Below the pieces are notes generated by a model. That model saw nothing but the letters and a program-made list of their open reading frames with translations. It ran no database searches and was not told the origin of the DNA. Shown piece after piece: positions 52,044 through 61,186 of a stretch of DNA of 64,000 nucleotides. This DNA is from Chitinophagaceae bacterium (lineage in GTDB: Bacteria > Bacteroidota > Bacteroidia > Chitinophagales > Chitinophagaceae), in assembly GCA_020847395.1 (NCBI GenBank), contig JADLCD010000135.1:1-64000 (forward strand). Direction: 5' to 3'. A program made the translations under genes and the position numbers. The stretch's first letter is position 1. Every line of letters starts with the position of its first letter.

Positions 52044-53297
52044 TTAATTTCCTGTATTCCATTTTATGCTGTATTGTGTAAGCAGTAATTGAATTTCATG
52101 TAAAGTTTTATTCTGTCTTGCCTGGTCTTCAGCATTAAGTTCCCGTATAAAATCGCTGCTGGTAATCACACCGTTCTCTAATTGTGCGGCAGCAGCATTT
52201 TTAATGTTGGTTCTTAACGCTATCATTTCATCATCGGTTTGTAATAATGAAGCCCATTTATTGAGATCTGCGTTCTGTTGTTTATCAATGAGATTGGTAT
52301 TGAAAAGAAAGGTTTCTTTTTGCAGATCAATTGTTTTGCGTTTAATATCAATAATCGATTTTTCTCTTTTAGAAGTATAAAACCCACTCAACGACCAGTT
52401 GAGCCTGAGACCGCCTAAATAATAGGGTTCAAATTTATTACTGAGCATATTCAGTGCCGGCCTGCCTGCACCGCCTTGTACAAATAATCCCAGCTTAGGT
52501 AAATTTTTTGCGGAGATAAGGTTTTGTTGCGCGTCAAGTTGTTTGGCTTGTTGTTCATATAAGTTCAACTCGGGCCGGTGCATGTCGGCAACGGCAGTAA
52601 ATGGTTGTGGTTTTTCGAGGGTTACAGTTTCTTTTAATTCCTGACCTGTAAATACGCCAAGCATAGAAGTGTAAGCTTTGCGCATTGCGCAAAGCTCTAT
52701 GGCACGCTGGTTATTTTTTATGATTTCGGCCCTTAGTACATCCGCATTGCTTTTTAACGCTGTTCCATTTGCAACTGCCGCCGCTGTTTTCTTTAATGCT
52801 GCTTCAATATCTTTATTTGTTATGGCGTTTTGTATAAGCTGTTCATTTAATAACAGTATGCCAAAAAAAAGCTGATTGATCCTGTCATTTAGTTTATATA
52901 ATTCCACTTCAAGTGATTGTTCTTCTACCGCAGCGTTAGCATTTTGTATATTCTTTTGCTGCCTGATTACGCCACCGTCATAAATAGTTTGTGCAGCTTC
53001 TCCGTATAGTTTATATTGGTCTTTGCTGATTTGCGGAATATCCATCCCCGGAATTTTGACAGGTACCTGTGTTACATCGGATTGATAGGTAGCCTGTCCA
53101 TTCATGTTAAGTTGGGGAAGATACCCGCTGGCGATATTGGCGATGGTATATTGATTGGTTTGCTTTATCAGTTCGTGTTGTTTGGTGAGGGGATATTGTT
53201 GCCGCGCCAGTTGATAACAGGTTTCTATGGACAGGGTTTGTGCACCTGCCCATAAATATGTTAAGAACACAAAAGAACTTAGAACCAGTTTTTTCAT
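52044..53297 (-). CDS. TolC-family outer membrane efflux protein
   Basis: 417 residues with a signal peptide (1-19) and two repeats of long helices characteristic of OEP proteins (IETCYQLARQQYPLTKQ; LRLNWSLSGFYTSKREK). It is the outer-membrane exit duct of the exporter; second gene of the operon after tetR, 53 bases downstream of it. Confidence 0.92.
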   Translation of the reverse strand: MKKLVLSSFVFLTYLWAGAQTLSIETCYQLARQQYPLTKQHELIKQTNQYTIANIASGYLPQLNMNGQATYQSDVTQVPVKIPGMDIPQISKDQYKLYGEAAQTIYDGGVIRQQKNIQNANAAVEEQSLEVELYKLNDRINQLFFGILLLNEQLIQNAITNKDIEAALKKTAAAVANGTALKSNADVLRAEIIKNNQRAIELCAMRKAYTSMLGVFTGQELKETVTLEKPQPFTAVADMHRPELNLYEQQAKQLDAQQNLISAKNLPKLGLFVQGGAGRPALNMLSNKFEPYYLGGLRLNWSLSGFYTSKREKSIIDIKRKTIDLQKETFLFNTNLIDKQQNADLNKWASLLQTDDEMIALRTNIKNAAAAQLENGVITSSDFIRELNAEDQARQNKTLHEIQLLLTQYSIKWNTGN

Positions 53298-53350
53298 ATA
53301 TGCGTGTCTTTAGTGTGTTGTTTAATCATTATTGGTCTTTTACAAAAAGA

Positions 53351-53959
53351 TTATTTAGTACCTAACATAGCTTTAATCCATTTGGGAAGTAATTTTTTTC
53401 TTTCTTCCATCATTGTCGCAAAGCCGTGCTCGTTAAGCACACCTGCTGATTTAAAAACAGGCTTTGACACAAAAGGAAAAATGATCATGCCAAGCATGGA
53501 AGCTATAAAATGTAAGGGTTGCACACCCGGTTGTTTTTCTTTTAGTTGCCGCACAAAGTGAGAGGATTGCAATATTTTACCAACCTGTATCTTTTTAAAT
53601 AAGCCATTGTTGTTTCTAATTTCACTTAAAACAAAAATGGGCATATCAGGGTTTTGCAAAAGCATGTCAATGTAGCGGTTAGTGATCTGTTCAATTTTTT
53701 TATCCAGCGTTGTGGTTTCATCATGCAAAAAGGGTATTATAATACCGAAAAACTCTTGCATTTTTTCCAGCATGATGATCTCAAATAATTTTTCCTTGCT
53801 CCTGAAATAATAATTGAGCAATGCTATATTAAGTCCTGCCTCTTCAACAATATCCCTGGTTCTGGTGGCTGCATAGCCTTTTTGAGTAAATACTTTTCTT
53901 GCGGCAGCCTTAATTTTTTCCTCTGCTGAAATAGCCTCTTTGCTTGTACTTTTTGCCAT
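53351..53959 (-). CDS. TetR/AcrR-family regulator of the exporter operon
   Basis: 202 residues. N-terminal helix-turn-helix ATRTRDIVEEAGLNIALLNYYF (about 26-47, quoted in two overlapping parts of the recognition helix region), then a helical ligand domain with a C-terminal segment resembling TetR_C exporters regulators. It heads the operon tetR-tolC-hlyD-ATPase-ATPase-permease-permease and has two palindromes at its own promoter, so it most likely represses the whole operon until a ligand binds. Confidence 0.92.
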   Translation of the reverse strand: MAKSTSKEAISAEEKIKAAARKVFTQKGYAATRTRDIVEEAGLNIALLNYYFRSKEKLFEIIMLEKMQEFFGIIIPFLHDETTTLDKKIEQITNRYIDMLLQNPDMPIFVLSEIRNNNGLFKKIQVGKILQSSHFVRQLKEKQPGVQPLHFIASMLGMIIFPFVSKPVFKSAGVLNEHGFATMMEERKKLLPKWIKAMLGTK

Positions 53960-53977
53960 GAATCAGATTAATACATG

Positions 53978-53985
53978 CAAAAGTA
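53978..53985 (-). promoter_or_regulatory. -7 element of the exporter operon promoter
   Basis: On the minus strand TACTTTTG, an exact TAnnTTTG match, 18 bases before the tetR start codon. Confidence 0.55.
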
Positions 53986-53990
53986 GGATA

Positions 53991-54028
53991 AATCATTTGA
54001 TTTAAACAAATAATTTAATCAAATGATT
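53991..54028. promoter_or_regulatory. Double palindromic operator for the TetR regulator
   Basis: AATCATTTGATT (53991-54002) and AATCAAATGATT (54017-54028) are each palindromic (AATCA-NN-TGATT) and are exact inverse complements of each other, with centres 26 bases apart. They cover the -33 region of the tetR promoter. Confidence 0.8.
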
Positions 54029-54041
54029 AAAATATTTATAA

Positions 54042-54682
54042 CATGAAGTTGAGCGTATCCCAAATTTTCGCTCGTTTAGATTGAAAATCAGTTCACGGTA
54101 GCACTAAAGCTCAATCAGGGCATTCCCGAAATCGGCCGTATTCCCTGCCTGTCCGGCAGGCGGGGATTTCGGGCGGCTTTTTGCGTTACTTTTTTCCGCA
54201 AAAAAGTAATAAAAAAATGCATAGGGCTTACAATTAAAAGCAAAACTGCATACATACATCAACAAGACTGGGATTGCTTCTCCCGCCATAATATTCTTTC
54301 AATTCAAATGATCATGCGGGCGGAATCGCAAACGAGCGAGAGCGTGATGAAATATATGCTTTGTGTTAGTACTGGTAGTAATAAATAACCACTCCGGCAC
54401 GTGTTTGCGAGCCCGCCAGCGGGTTGTATTTAGTTTGATGTTGTTAAAGCGGGGAAGCAATCTCCTCTTTCAAAAATTTATAAGAGATTGCTTCTTTCAC
54501 CCCTTAAGGATGATACTTTTAGAGCAAGCTACTTAAATGTCATCTTTATATTTAATTATTGAACATTTATCCTAACGCCGAACAACGTCTTGCCGCTTTG
54601 TTACCACGAGGGGTCTATGCGTTAAGCAGGATGAGGGCAAACTACATATGAAGCGAAAATTTGGGATGCACTCCATGAAGTT
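54042..54682. mobile_element. MITE-like element, 623 bp, with 22-bp terminal inverted repeats and 9-bp target duplication
   Basis: Terminal inverted repeats 54051-54072 and 54652-54673 agree at 20 of 22 bases (core ATCCCAAATTTTCGCT). They are bordered directly by the identical 9-mer CATGAAGTT at 54042-54050 and 54674-54682. The interior has no transposase: only a nested palindrome CCCGAAATC...GATTTCGGG (near 54125-54174) around GCCTGTCCGGCAGGC and a short frame of no known family. It is a non-autonomous transposon by structure. Confidence 0.88.
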
Positions 54683-54693
54683 TTATATAGGCA

Positions 54694-54725
54694 TAAAAAA
54701 GCGGTATATTATAAAATACGCCGCT
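54694..54725 (-). terminator. Rho-independent terminator downstream of lipA
   Basis: On the minus strand AGCGGCGTAT-TTTATA-ATATACCGCT (one mismatch and one wobble) followed by six T, 22 bases after the lipA stop. Confidence 0.75.
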
Positions 54726-54746
54726 CTATCTTTATTGTAAATGGAT

Positions 54747-55673
54747 TTAAGAAATCATTTCAGTTTTTTTCTGTAGCCATGCCTCTTTTCCCACTCCTTC
54801 AAACACATGTTTTTCGCTATGATAAGATGAGCGCACCAGCGGACCGCTTTCCACATAATCAAATCCCATATCATACCCTGCTTCTGTGTACTCATTAAAT
54901 TCGTCAGGATGAACAAAACGCTGAACTGGTAAATGTTTGCGCGTGGGCTGCAGGTATTGCCCGATAGTAATTACATCCACACCATTGGCACGAAGGTCAC
55001 GCATGGTTTGCAGTACTTCTTCCTTAGCCTCACCCAAACCCAGCATAATGCCTGATTTTGTACGCATACCTTTTTCTTTCAGGTATTTCAATACTTCCAT
55101 GCTTCTCCAGTATTTCGCCTGTATACGAACCTGGCGTGTAATGCGTTCAACGGTTTCTATATTATGAGAAACCACTTCCGGTGCTGCCTCTACAATACGT
55201 TGAACATTTTCTTTTTCACCTTTAAAATCCGGAACCAATGTTTCCAATGTTGTATCCGGATTTAAAGCTTTTACTGCTTTAATGGTATTGTACCAAATAA
55301 TGCTGCCGCCGTCTTTTATCTCATCCCTGTCAACAGATGTAATAACTGCGTGTTTCACCTTCATCAGGTAAATGGCTTCGGCTACGCGTTGGGGTTCGTC
55401 CCAGTCAACAGCATCCGGCCTACCGGTTGCAACTGCGCAAAAGCCGCAACTGCGGGTACATACATTACCAAGAATCATAAAGGTGGCTGTGCCGGCTCCC
55501 CAACATTCGCCCATATTAGGGCAATTACCACTTTCGCAAATGGTATGTAACTTATGTGTATCTACTAAATTTCGTACGTTTTTATAACTTTCGCCTATTG
55601 GCAGTTTTACCCTAAGCCAATCCGGCTTTTTTGCCCGTGGTTCTGCCTCTGTAGTTGTTGCACATCCGCTCAT
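54747..55673 (-). CDS. lipA: Lipoyl synthase
   Basis: 308 residues from the ATG at 55671-55673; the frame is open further upstream but without similarity. Auxiliary cluster C46-x4-C51-x5-C57 ([15 protein letters not shown]) and radical-SAM cluster C72-x3-C76-x2-C79 ([10 protein letters not shown]), C-terminal RSSYHS with the conserved Ser ligand. It inserts two sulfurs into octanoyl-lipoyl domains. lipB is not in the window. Confidence 0.97.
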   Translation of the reverse strand: MSGCATTTEAEPRAKKPDWLRVKLPIGESYKNVRNLVDTHKLHTICESGNCPNMGECWGAGTATFMILGNVCTRSCGFCAVATGRPDAVDWDEPQRVAEAIYLMKVKHAVITSVDRDEIKDGGSIIWYNTIKAVKALNPDTTLETLVPDFKGEKENVQRIVEAAPEVVSHNIETVERITRQVRIQAKYWRSMEVLKYLKEKGMRTKSGIMLGLGEAKEEVLQTMRDLRANGVDVITIGQYLQPTRKHLPVQRFVHPDEFNEYTEAGYDMGFDYVESGPLVRSSYHSEKHVFEGVGKEAWLQKKTEMIS

Positions 55674-55713
55674 AGTGTAAATAATTGCTTTGCAATATGC
55701 AAATTTAACGGTC

Positions 55714-56526
55714 TTACTTCCGTTTGCCAAATAAGAAGGAAACGTAGACGTTGAGAAAAAATTTTTTGGCAGGACTATACACCATTTGCTGAACATCTTT
55801 AAAATAATATTCAACATTTAATCCGCCTTCTATACCGGATAATACTGTGTTAAACCTGTTATAATCAAAGCGGATAGCTGTTTTTGCATGTAAGCCGGGA
55901 GCAATTTTTATTTCGTTCCAGCCTTTGCTTATGCCGGCGCCGCCAACAATTGACTGTCCTAAAAATAAAAGACTGTCAGGAGAGTCATATTTTACATATT
56001 TGGAAGAATTTCCATCCTGCACTTCCATATAATAAGGTCTTAACAATCCTAATGATAAACCTCCTGCGCCAATGCCGTATACTGAAACCCCATTTTTATT
56101 TCCTTTGCCGCCAATTAAAATCTGTTGCCCTATAGCGCCTTTAAGCTGGTAAAAAATATTCTTCTTTCCATATACAAATGGGTTACCAAAAAATATAAAT
56201 CCATTACCTCCATCTAAAGGCACATTTTGCTTATCTTCCTTACGATGTTTCTTTTCATTAAATTCAATTTGATATATAGTGGCGCGGGTTACGGAATTAG
56301 AGTGGCCAAATTCATATGATATTCCCCAGCCATCAGTATTTAATTTTATTCCAAAAGCATTTTGTTTACGAAACGACGGAACGCCTTCTTCTTCCAATCT
56401 CATTATCTGGTTTATCTTTTCTTTCTTTTTCTGCTTTTTGTTCTCTGTTTTCCTGGAGTTGTCCTGTTGACTGTATCCGGCAAATGCAAAAACGGCAAAT
56501 ATTAAAACCGCAATGATTTTTTTCAC
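55714..56526 (-). CDS. Secreted, probably beta-barrel protein of unknown function
   Basis: 270 residues with a GTG start and signal peptide (1-19), then a short Lys/Glu-rich segment and a Gly/aromatic-rich body of alternating strands ([55 protein letters not shown]). Ending in an aromatic-containing strand fits an outer-membrane barrel. It sits 40 bases upstream of lipA on the same strand; I know of no functional link. Confidence 0.7.
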   Translation of the reverse strand: MKKIIAVLIFAVFAFAGYSQQDNSRKTENKKQKKKEKINQIMRLEEEGVPSFRKQNAFGIKLNTDGWGISYEFGHSNSVTRATIYQIEFNEKKHRKEDKQNVPLDGGNGFIFFGNPFVYGKKNIFYQLKGAIGQQILIGGKGNKNGVSVYGIGAGGLSLGLLRPYYMEVQDGNSSKYVKYDSPDSLLFLGQSIVGGAGISKGWNEIKIAPGLHAKTAIRFDYNRFNTVLSGIEGGLNVEYYFKDVQQMVYSPAKKFFLNVYVSFLFGKRK

Positions 56527-56577
56527 CTGTAATGATTTATGTGTTCTTTAAACGTAAATTTAAACAAAAATAATACA

Positions 56578-57003
56578 ATGACTTCAACAGTAGTGTACGA
56601 AGGAAATTTGCGTACGGTTTGTACTCATTTAAAATCAGGAACTGTAATTGAAACTGATGCACCCCTTGATAACCAGGGGCTGGCAGAACGATTTTCGCCA
56701 TCAGACCTTGTAGCAACAGCCCTCGGTAGCTGTATGCTTACTATAATGGGTATAAAAGCAAGGGATATGAATGTTGATATTAAGGGAATAAAAATTGAGA
56801 TTGAGAAGATAATGGCTGCCGACCCACGGCGTATTTCAGGTATAAATTTAACATTTCATTTCCCGGAAAACCTTGACTTAACAGACAAGGAAAAAACAAT
56901 ACTTGAAAGGGCTGCACATACCTGCCCGGTAGCGCAAAGCATACACCCTGATATAAAAGTGAATACTGTGTTCAACTGGCAAAACGCTGATGCGCTGCAA
57001 TAG
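56578..57003 (+). CDS. OsmC/Ohr-family protein
   Basis: 141 residues from the ATG at 56578. First peroxidatic Cys in ALGSCMLTIMG, second in AHTCPVAQSIHPD; the fold reads as OsmC subgroup. Such proteins reduce organic hydroperoxides with the Cys pair. Divergent from the barrel-like gene. No OhrR-type regulator is adjacent. Confidence 0.9.
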   Translation: MTSTVVYEGNLRTVCTHLKSGTVIETDAPLDNQGLAERFSPSDLVATALGSCMLTIMGIKARDMNVDIKGIKIEIEKIMAADPRRISGINLTFHFPENLDLTDKEKTILERAAHTCPVAQSIHPDIKVNTVFNWQNADALQ

Positions 57004-57128
57004 TGGATGCGGCGCTTCAGTCAACAGCATGTAATAGTGAAATGTGAAACATGAGGCGTGAAAAAGTTAAATGTGAAAAATAAAAAGATAAACATGAGAT
57101 TTCACGTCTCACCTTCCCGCCTCCTTGC

Positions 57129-58403
57129 TTAAAACGACCGCTTAAGTATGGCAGTGCCTATAGCGCAGCTAAGGCATTTTTTTTGAAGGCAATATTCTTT
57201 GGTGAGTTGAATAAGTGACTGAGTATCTGCCGCAGTATTATTTTTAATATTGAGTTGTTTCCACTGCCGGGTAATATTATTGTTTTCCGATGAAATGTCT
57301 TCCAGCCATTTTATTGCTTTGTTTTTATATACCTGCTCTTTATGTATATATCCGTAAGCAAACAGGATGGGAGTAATGGTATTGATTAAAATATTATTAA
57401 CCATCTGCTTTCCCAGCGTTTTTTCCCTATAGGCAGATGTTTCATCAAACTTGTAATGATAATGCCAGTAATCATTAGCGGTTACCTGTAAATATTTTTC
57501 CACTTCTTTTACCGAAGGCGCTGCTTTTACCTGCGAAAAAAGATGTAAAGAATTATTAATAAGCATTGCTAATTGCGCTAACCGTATGGTCGGAAAATTG
57601 CCCGGCCGCATACGCAGAAAATGTACAGGCTCGTATACAGGGGGAAAATTGTATTTCTTTTTAAAAAAATTGAATTCCTTTTGCAGCATTTTGGGATAAG
57701 ATTCATGAAAGTTACTGTTTAATAAACCTGCCTGTCCAAGCAGGAATGATTCAAGCTGATGTATTTGCCCTTTGTGTTTTGCAAGAATGTTTACCGGAAT
57801 GGAGCGTGCAATAGCTTCGAATGCATTACTGTTAACCGCGTTTCCAAAGTTTCTTGCAATCAGCCACCAGAAAACTTCTTCCCAATGCGAATTGGTTTGT
57901 TTTAAATATGCAGCAATTGTTTCGGTTTTTCTTTGGAGGCGCTCTGTCAGTAATCTTGCCTTCCAGCTATCCCATACTATTTCCGGCACCACGGAAATAC
58001 TGTTTTCGCAGGGAATGATTTTCTGGTTATAGATTAATTCCTCATAGCGCTGCAATAAAATTTTCGGCACTTTATCGTTCAGTGATAATGCAGGGATTGG
58101 TTTTCCTTTTTTATCATATATATCTTCATCATGCTCCCATACTACATGAAGTATGATGTTGGAATAATGCTGATCATCAGTATGCCCATGCATTTTCCAG
58201 TCTGATGCTTTAACATGCAGCTCTATATTTCCTGCCCACCTGGTATTGTTTATAGATATGATTGATTCTAAAAAATCAGGTCCCTGGTTGGTGTTGAACT
58301 GACCCGGATAAGTGATAGATAACTGATCACCGGAAACAGTTTGCAAATCAGTTTTATTGTAGTACTGCATTTGCCAGATAAATTGCAGCAGGCGTTCAGT
58401 CAT
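57129..58403 (-). CDS. DUF2851-family protein
   Basis: About 424 residues from the ATG at 58401-58403 (MTERLLQFIWQMQYYN); a 30-codon longer start at 58493 is possible. GNIELHVKASDWKMHGHTDD, NIILHVVWEHD and the C-terminal CLQKKCLSCAIG (three Cys) are typical of DUF2851, a Bacteroidota-restricted family of unknown function. The core with N-I-E-L-H-V-K looks PD-(D/E)XK-nuclease-like, an inference. Convergent with OsmC. Confidence 0.88.
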   Translation of the reverse strand: MTERLLQFIWQMQYYNKTDLQTVSGDQLSITYPGQFNTNQGPDFLESIISINNTRWAGNIELHVKASDWKMHGHTDDQHYSNIILHVVWEHDEDIYDKKGKPIPALSLNDKVPKILLQRYEELIYNQKIIPCENSISVVPEIVWDSWKARLLTERLQRKTETIAAYLKQTNSHWEEVFWWLIARNFGNAVNSNAFEAIARSIPVNILAKHKGQIHQLESFLLGQAGLLNSNFHESYPKMLQKEFNFFKKKYNFPPVYEPVHFLRMRPGNFPTIRLAQLAMLINNSLHLFSQVKAAPSVKEVEKYLQVTANDYWHYHYKFDETSAYREKTLGKQMVNNILINTITPILFAYGYIHKEQVYKNKAIKWLEDISSENNNITRQWKQLNIKNNTAADTQSLIQLTKEYCLQKKCLSCAIGTAILKRSF

Positions 58404-58585
58404 AGGTGATAATTGTGGTGTTAAATAGTGAGCACTAATGTACGGAGAAATGTTTAAAAAAGCTGAAGCCTGTCCTTCTTTCAATTCTTCCACTTCATTT
58501 ATTGAATAAATCCAGGCATGACATTTAACACTTTCAAATTTTCAAGTTAATTTCCACATTCTCACATTTCCACATTCTCACATTC

Positions 58586-59161
58586 TCAAATTACCCCCAA
58601 CTCCCTTACCACCCTGCTCACCGGCAAGCCCATTACAGTATAAAAATCTCCGTTAATTCTTTCAATACCCACAACGCCTATCCATTCCTGTATAGCGTAT
58701 GCACCTGCTTTATCGTAAGGTTTGTAGTTATCTATATAAAATTCAATTTGCACTTTGGTTAATGGATGAAACCAAACCTCTGTGGTATCTGCAAAGCTGG
58801 TTTCTTTATCGCCAGATGTAATAACAACGCCGGTAATAACAAGATGCTTTTTGCCCGATAGCGTTTCAAGTATGCGCAATGCATCATCCCGGTCTTTCGG
58901 TTTTCCAATAATGATGTTATCGCATACCACAATAGTATCTGCTGCAATAATAACAGTGCCTGGTGTATATTTTTTGTATTCATCTGATGTTCTTGCCGCT
59001 ATGTTTTTTTGTTTTGCTATATGAATAGCCACTTCATCGGGCGGTAAATCTGCAGGATAGCTTTCGTCCGTAGGCTTTACAATAATATCAAAATCTATAG
59101 CTGCCCATTCAAGCAATTGTTTGCGCCTGGGCGATTGAGATGCGAGTATAACTTTTTCCAT
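58586..59161 (-). CDS. maf: Maf-family nucleotide pyrophosphatase
   Basis: 191 residues. SQSPRRKQLLEW (substrate loop, 8-19), TDESYP, AADTIVV, GKPKD and ITGVVI, then YDKAGAYAIQ. Maf proteins hydrolyse dTTP/UTP and modified nucleotides (house-cleaning). Its start overlaps the UbiA stop by one base, so the two are co-transcribed. Confidence 0.93.
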   Translation of the reverse strand: MEKVILASQSPRRKQLLEWAAIDFDIIVKPTDESYPADLPPDEVAIHIAKQKNIAARTSDEYKKYTPGTVIIAADTIVVCDNIIIGKPKDRDDALRILETLSGKKHLVITGVVITSGDKETSFADTTEVWFHPLTKVQIEFYIDNYKPYDKAGAYAIQEWIGVVGIERINGDFYTVMGLPVSRVVRELGVI

Positions 59162-60117
59162 TAATGATATAATTTGAAAAATATCATGGACGAAATACCG
59201 GTAAGCATTACAAATTTTACAGCGCCACTTAGGTAGCCAAAATCAGCGGCAATGGTGGCGGTATATAACTTTCTTGTTATCCATAATAGAGGAAGAATAA
59301 TAAACACTATACAATATAAAACACTCCACCACCAACCGAGATAGATGGCATAAATCTGTATGGCAACCAGGGCGCCGGTTAGCGCCATTAGCCAAACGCC
59401 GGTAAATACTTTTGCAACGGGTATACCCCATGCAATGGGCATTGTGCGACAACCAAAGCGTGCATCTCCTTCTATATCTTCCATATCTTTTATCACTTCT
59501 CTTATAATAGAAATTACAAAAGCAAAGCCGCCGTATAAAAATGCCAGCCGCATAATTCTGCGATGCGCGCTCACATCTAATAATGATGAAATTTGCCAGT
59601 TATGTAAACTGTTAACAGAAAGGTGGTCTATAAAAAAGAATATGATTAATACTACCCAGGCAGTAAGCAATGAAATAATAATATTGCCTGATAATATTTT
59701 TTTCTTGAAGGTGGTGGAATATACCCATAGCAGTAATACACAAACAATGTTTGAAAATCCTATCCACCAGTTTTTGGTAATATAGGAAACATAAAATCCT
59801 ATAATAATGCCTGCAATGGAAAAGAACCAATGCAAAAGAATTGCCCAGCGCCGTGGAATAACTTTTTCCACCACAATTCTACCCGGCTTATTTACCAGGT
59901 CAATATTCAAATCAAAATAATCATTAATAATATATCCGCCTGCTGCAATAAATACGGATGAGAGTACAATAAGCGACAGCAATATCACTTCATCCGGAAA
60001 AAATATTCCGGGATGAATAGATGGAGAAACAATGCAGAAATAAAACAAAAACTGGGTAATAGCAATAAAAATAAGGTTAGGGTATCTTACCAGCCTCAAA
60101 AATGCTTTCAGTTTCAT
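59161..60117 (-). CDS. UbiA-family prenyltransferase (geranylgeranylglycerol-phosphate type)
   Basis: 318 residues with about nine membrane segments. First Asp-rich motif NDYFDLNID, second DMEDIEGD, the hallmark pair that binds Mg-prenyl diphosphate. The NDYFD(L)NIDLVNKPGRIV segment matches the Bacteroidota geranylgeranylglycerol-phosphate geranylgeranyltransferase-like group. Acceptor not certain. maf follows with a one-base overlap. Confidence 0.88.
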   Translation of the reverse strand: MKLKAFLRLVRYPNLIFIAITQFLFYFCIVSPSIHPGIFFPDEVILLSLIVLSSVFIAAGGYIINDYFDLNIDLVNKPGRIVVEKVIPRRWAILLHWFFSIAGIIIGFYVSYITKNWWIGFSNIVCVLLLWVYSTTFKKKILSGNIIISLLTAWVVLIIFFFIDHLSVNSLHNWQISSLLDVSAHRRIMRLAFLYGGFAFVISIIREVIKDMEDIEGDARFGCRTMPIAWGIPVAKVFTGVWLMALTGALVAIQIYAIYLGWWWSVLYCIVFIILPLLWITRKLYTATIAADFGYLSGAVKFVMLTGISSMIFFKLYH

Positions 60118-60149
60118 GGCGTGAAGATAATTGCAGAAGTATTAAATCA

Positions 60150-60285
60150 AAAATGAAATACGTTAAACAATACCTTCTTTATTATATTTTTTGTAATAAT
60201 CAATAATATACCGGGAAAATTCCTGGTAAAGCTGATGCAAAACAGGATAAGTTTTTAAAATAGAGAGCTGTTTTTGAATAGTGAT
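60150..60285. repeat. 136-bp direct repeat, non-coding copy of the DUF2520 gene 3' end
   Basis: 135 of 136 bases match 61187-61322. The copy starts AAAATGAAATACG and carries the last ~41 codons and stop of the DUF2520 protein plus 13 bases beyond, detached from the rest of the gene. Together the two copies bracket the MNT/HEPN cassette. Confidence 0.93.
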
Positions 60286-60333
60286 ATGGGAGAACTGGTT
60301 GTTTAATTTTTAAAGTGCCGGCAACCGTGAATA

Positions 60334-60738
60334 TTAATCAGGTTGGAATAGATATGATGAAAGCAGGCTGTCAACATACGATACATATGCTTTTGCAGGC
60401 TCAATAAATTCTGCTATCTCATTATACTCCGACACAAGAAAATCACTGTAGTCATCATCAATTCGTTCATGCATCAACTTGCTAAAAAATGCAGCATGCG
60501 ATTTGTCGAAATTTCCGTTTACAACAAAATGCTGGTATAGTATTGTTGCAACACCGCTATGTGTTTTGGGAACCAGGTCCTGAGTAAGCAATAAAGCTTT
60601 AGTAATATGATAGCAGCTATAATAAAGCCGGTTAATTGCAGTTCCATAAAAGCGATTTTGGATCTGAATATCTACTTCTGCAAGTAATGCTTGTGCTTTT
60701 TTTAGCTTAAGTTGTATTGCTTCAGTTTTCTGCGTCAT
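60334..60738 (-). CDS. HEPN-domain protein, probable toxin partner of the MNT protein
   Basis: 134 residues, all-helical. The HEPN core INRLYYSCYHITKALL has R37 and H44 (R-x6-H), followed by KTHSGVATILYQHF and SEYNEIAEFIEPA. In characterised HepT/MntA systems HEPN is the RNase toxin and is neutralised by AMPylation by the MNT partner; applied here by family. Its start overlaps the MNT stop by four bases (ATGA). Confidence 0.88.
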   Translation of the reverse strand: MTQKTEAIQLKLKKAQALLAEVDIQIQNRFYGTAINRLYYSCYHITKALLLTQDLVPKTHSGVATILYQHFVVNGNFDKSHAAFFSKLMHERIDDDYSDFLVSEYNEIAEFIEPAKAYVSYVDSLLSSYLFQPD

Positions 60739-61049
60739 GCAGCAACAAAGTTTTCTCCAATATTTTTTTTGAGAGCGTAATAGCCGGGGTTAGCATGCCA
60801 ATCATCTTCCTGTACCATCATAATATTGATGAATGTAGCAAATGCTATGCTTATATGAAAAAGCTTATCGTGAATAAGCCATTTGACAGATTTAGGATAT
60901 TTTGTTTTTGTAAGTATTAATATATCCCAATCGCTTTCTGCATGAACCTTTCCTGTAACCCTGCTCCCAAACAGCAATACCCGGGCGTCGGGCAAAACCG
61001 CCTGAACCTGTTCTTTGATTAAAGGCAATATGTTTGCTTCCGGCAGCAT
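60735..61049 (-). CDS. MNT-domain minimal nucleotidyltransferase, probable antitoxin
   Basis: 104 residues. GS motif G28-S29 in LLFGSRVTGKVHAESDWDIL with the Asp pair D40 and D42, the polymerase-beta-type catalytic site. The rest is a helical tail. Coupled to the HEPN gene by ATGA overlap, MNT first. Known MntA antitoxins AMPylate the HEPN partner. The cassette sits between direct repeats at the 3' end of the DUF2520 gene. Confidence 0.9.
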   Translation of the reverse strand: MLPEANILPLIKEQVQAVLPDARVLLFGSRVTGKVHAESDWDILILTKTKYPKSVKWLIHDKLFHISIAFATFINIMMVQEDDWHANPGYYALKKNIGENFVAA

Positions 61050-61186
61050 TGCACAAATTTATATAAAATCGTTGAATATGCTGCTTTAACAAAATGCATT
61101 TGCGGCTAATTAATAATTTGATGTGCTGATGAAATAAAATAACATATGCAAAACCGGTTTGGTTGTGTAACAAAGCGCTAGCGAGG

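Noticed and set aside
54104-54289. 61-codon frame inside the MITE-like element
   Set aside because: It spans the palindromic repeat and has no family features; such frames arise from the repeat itself.
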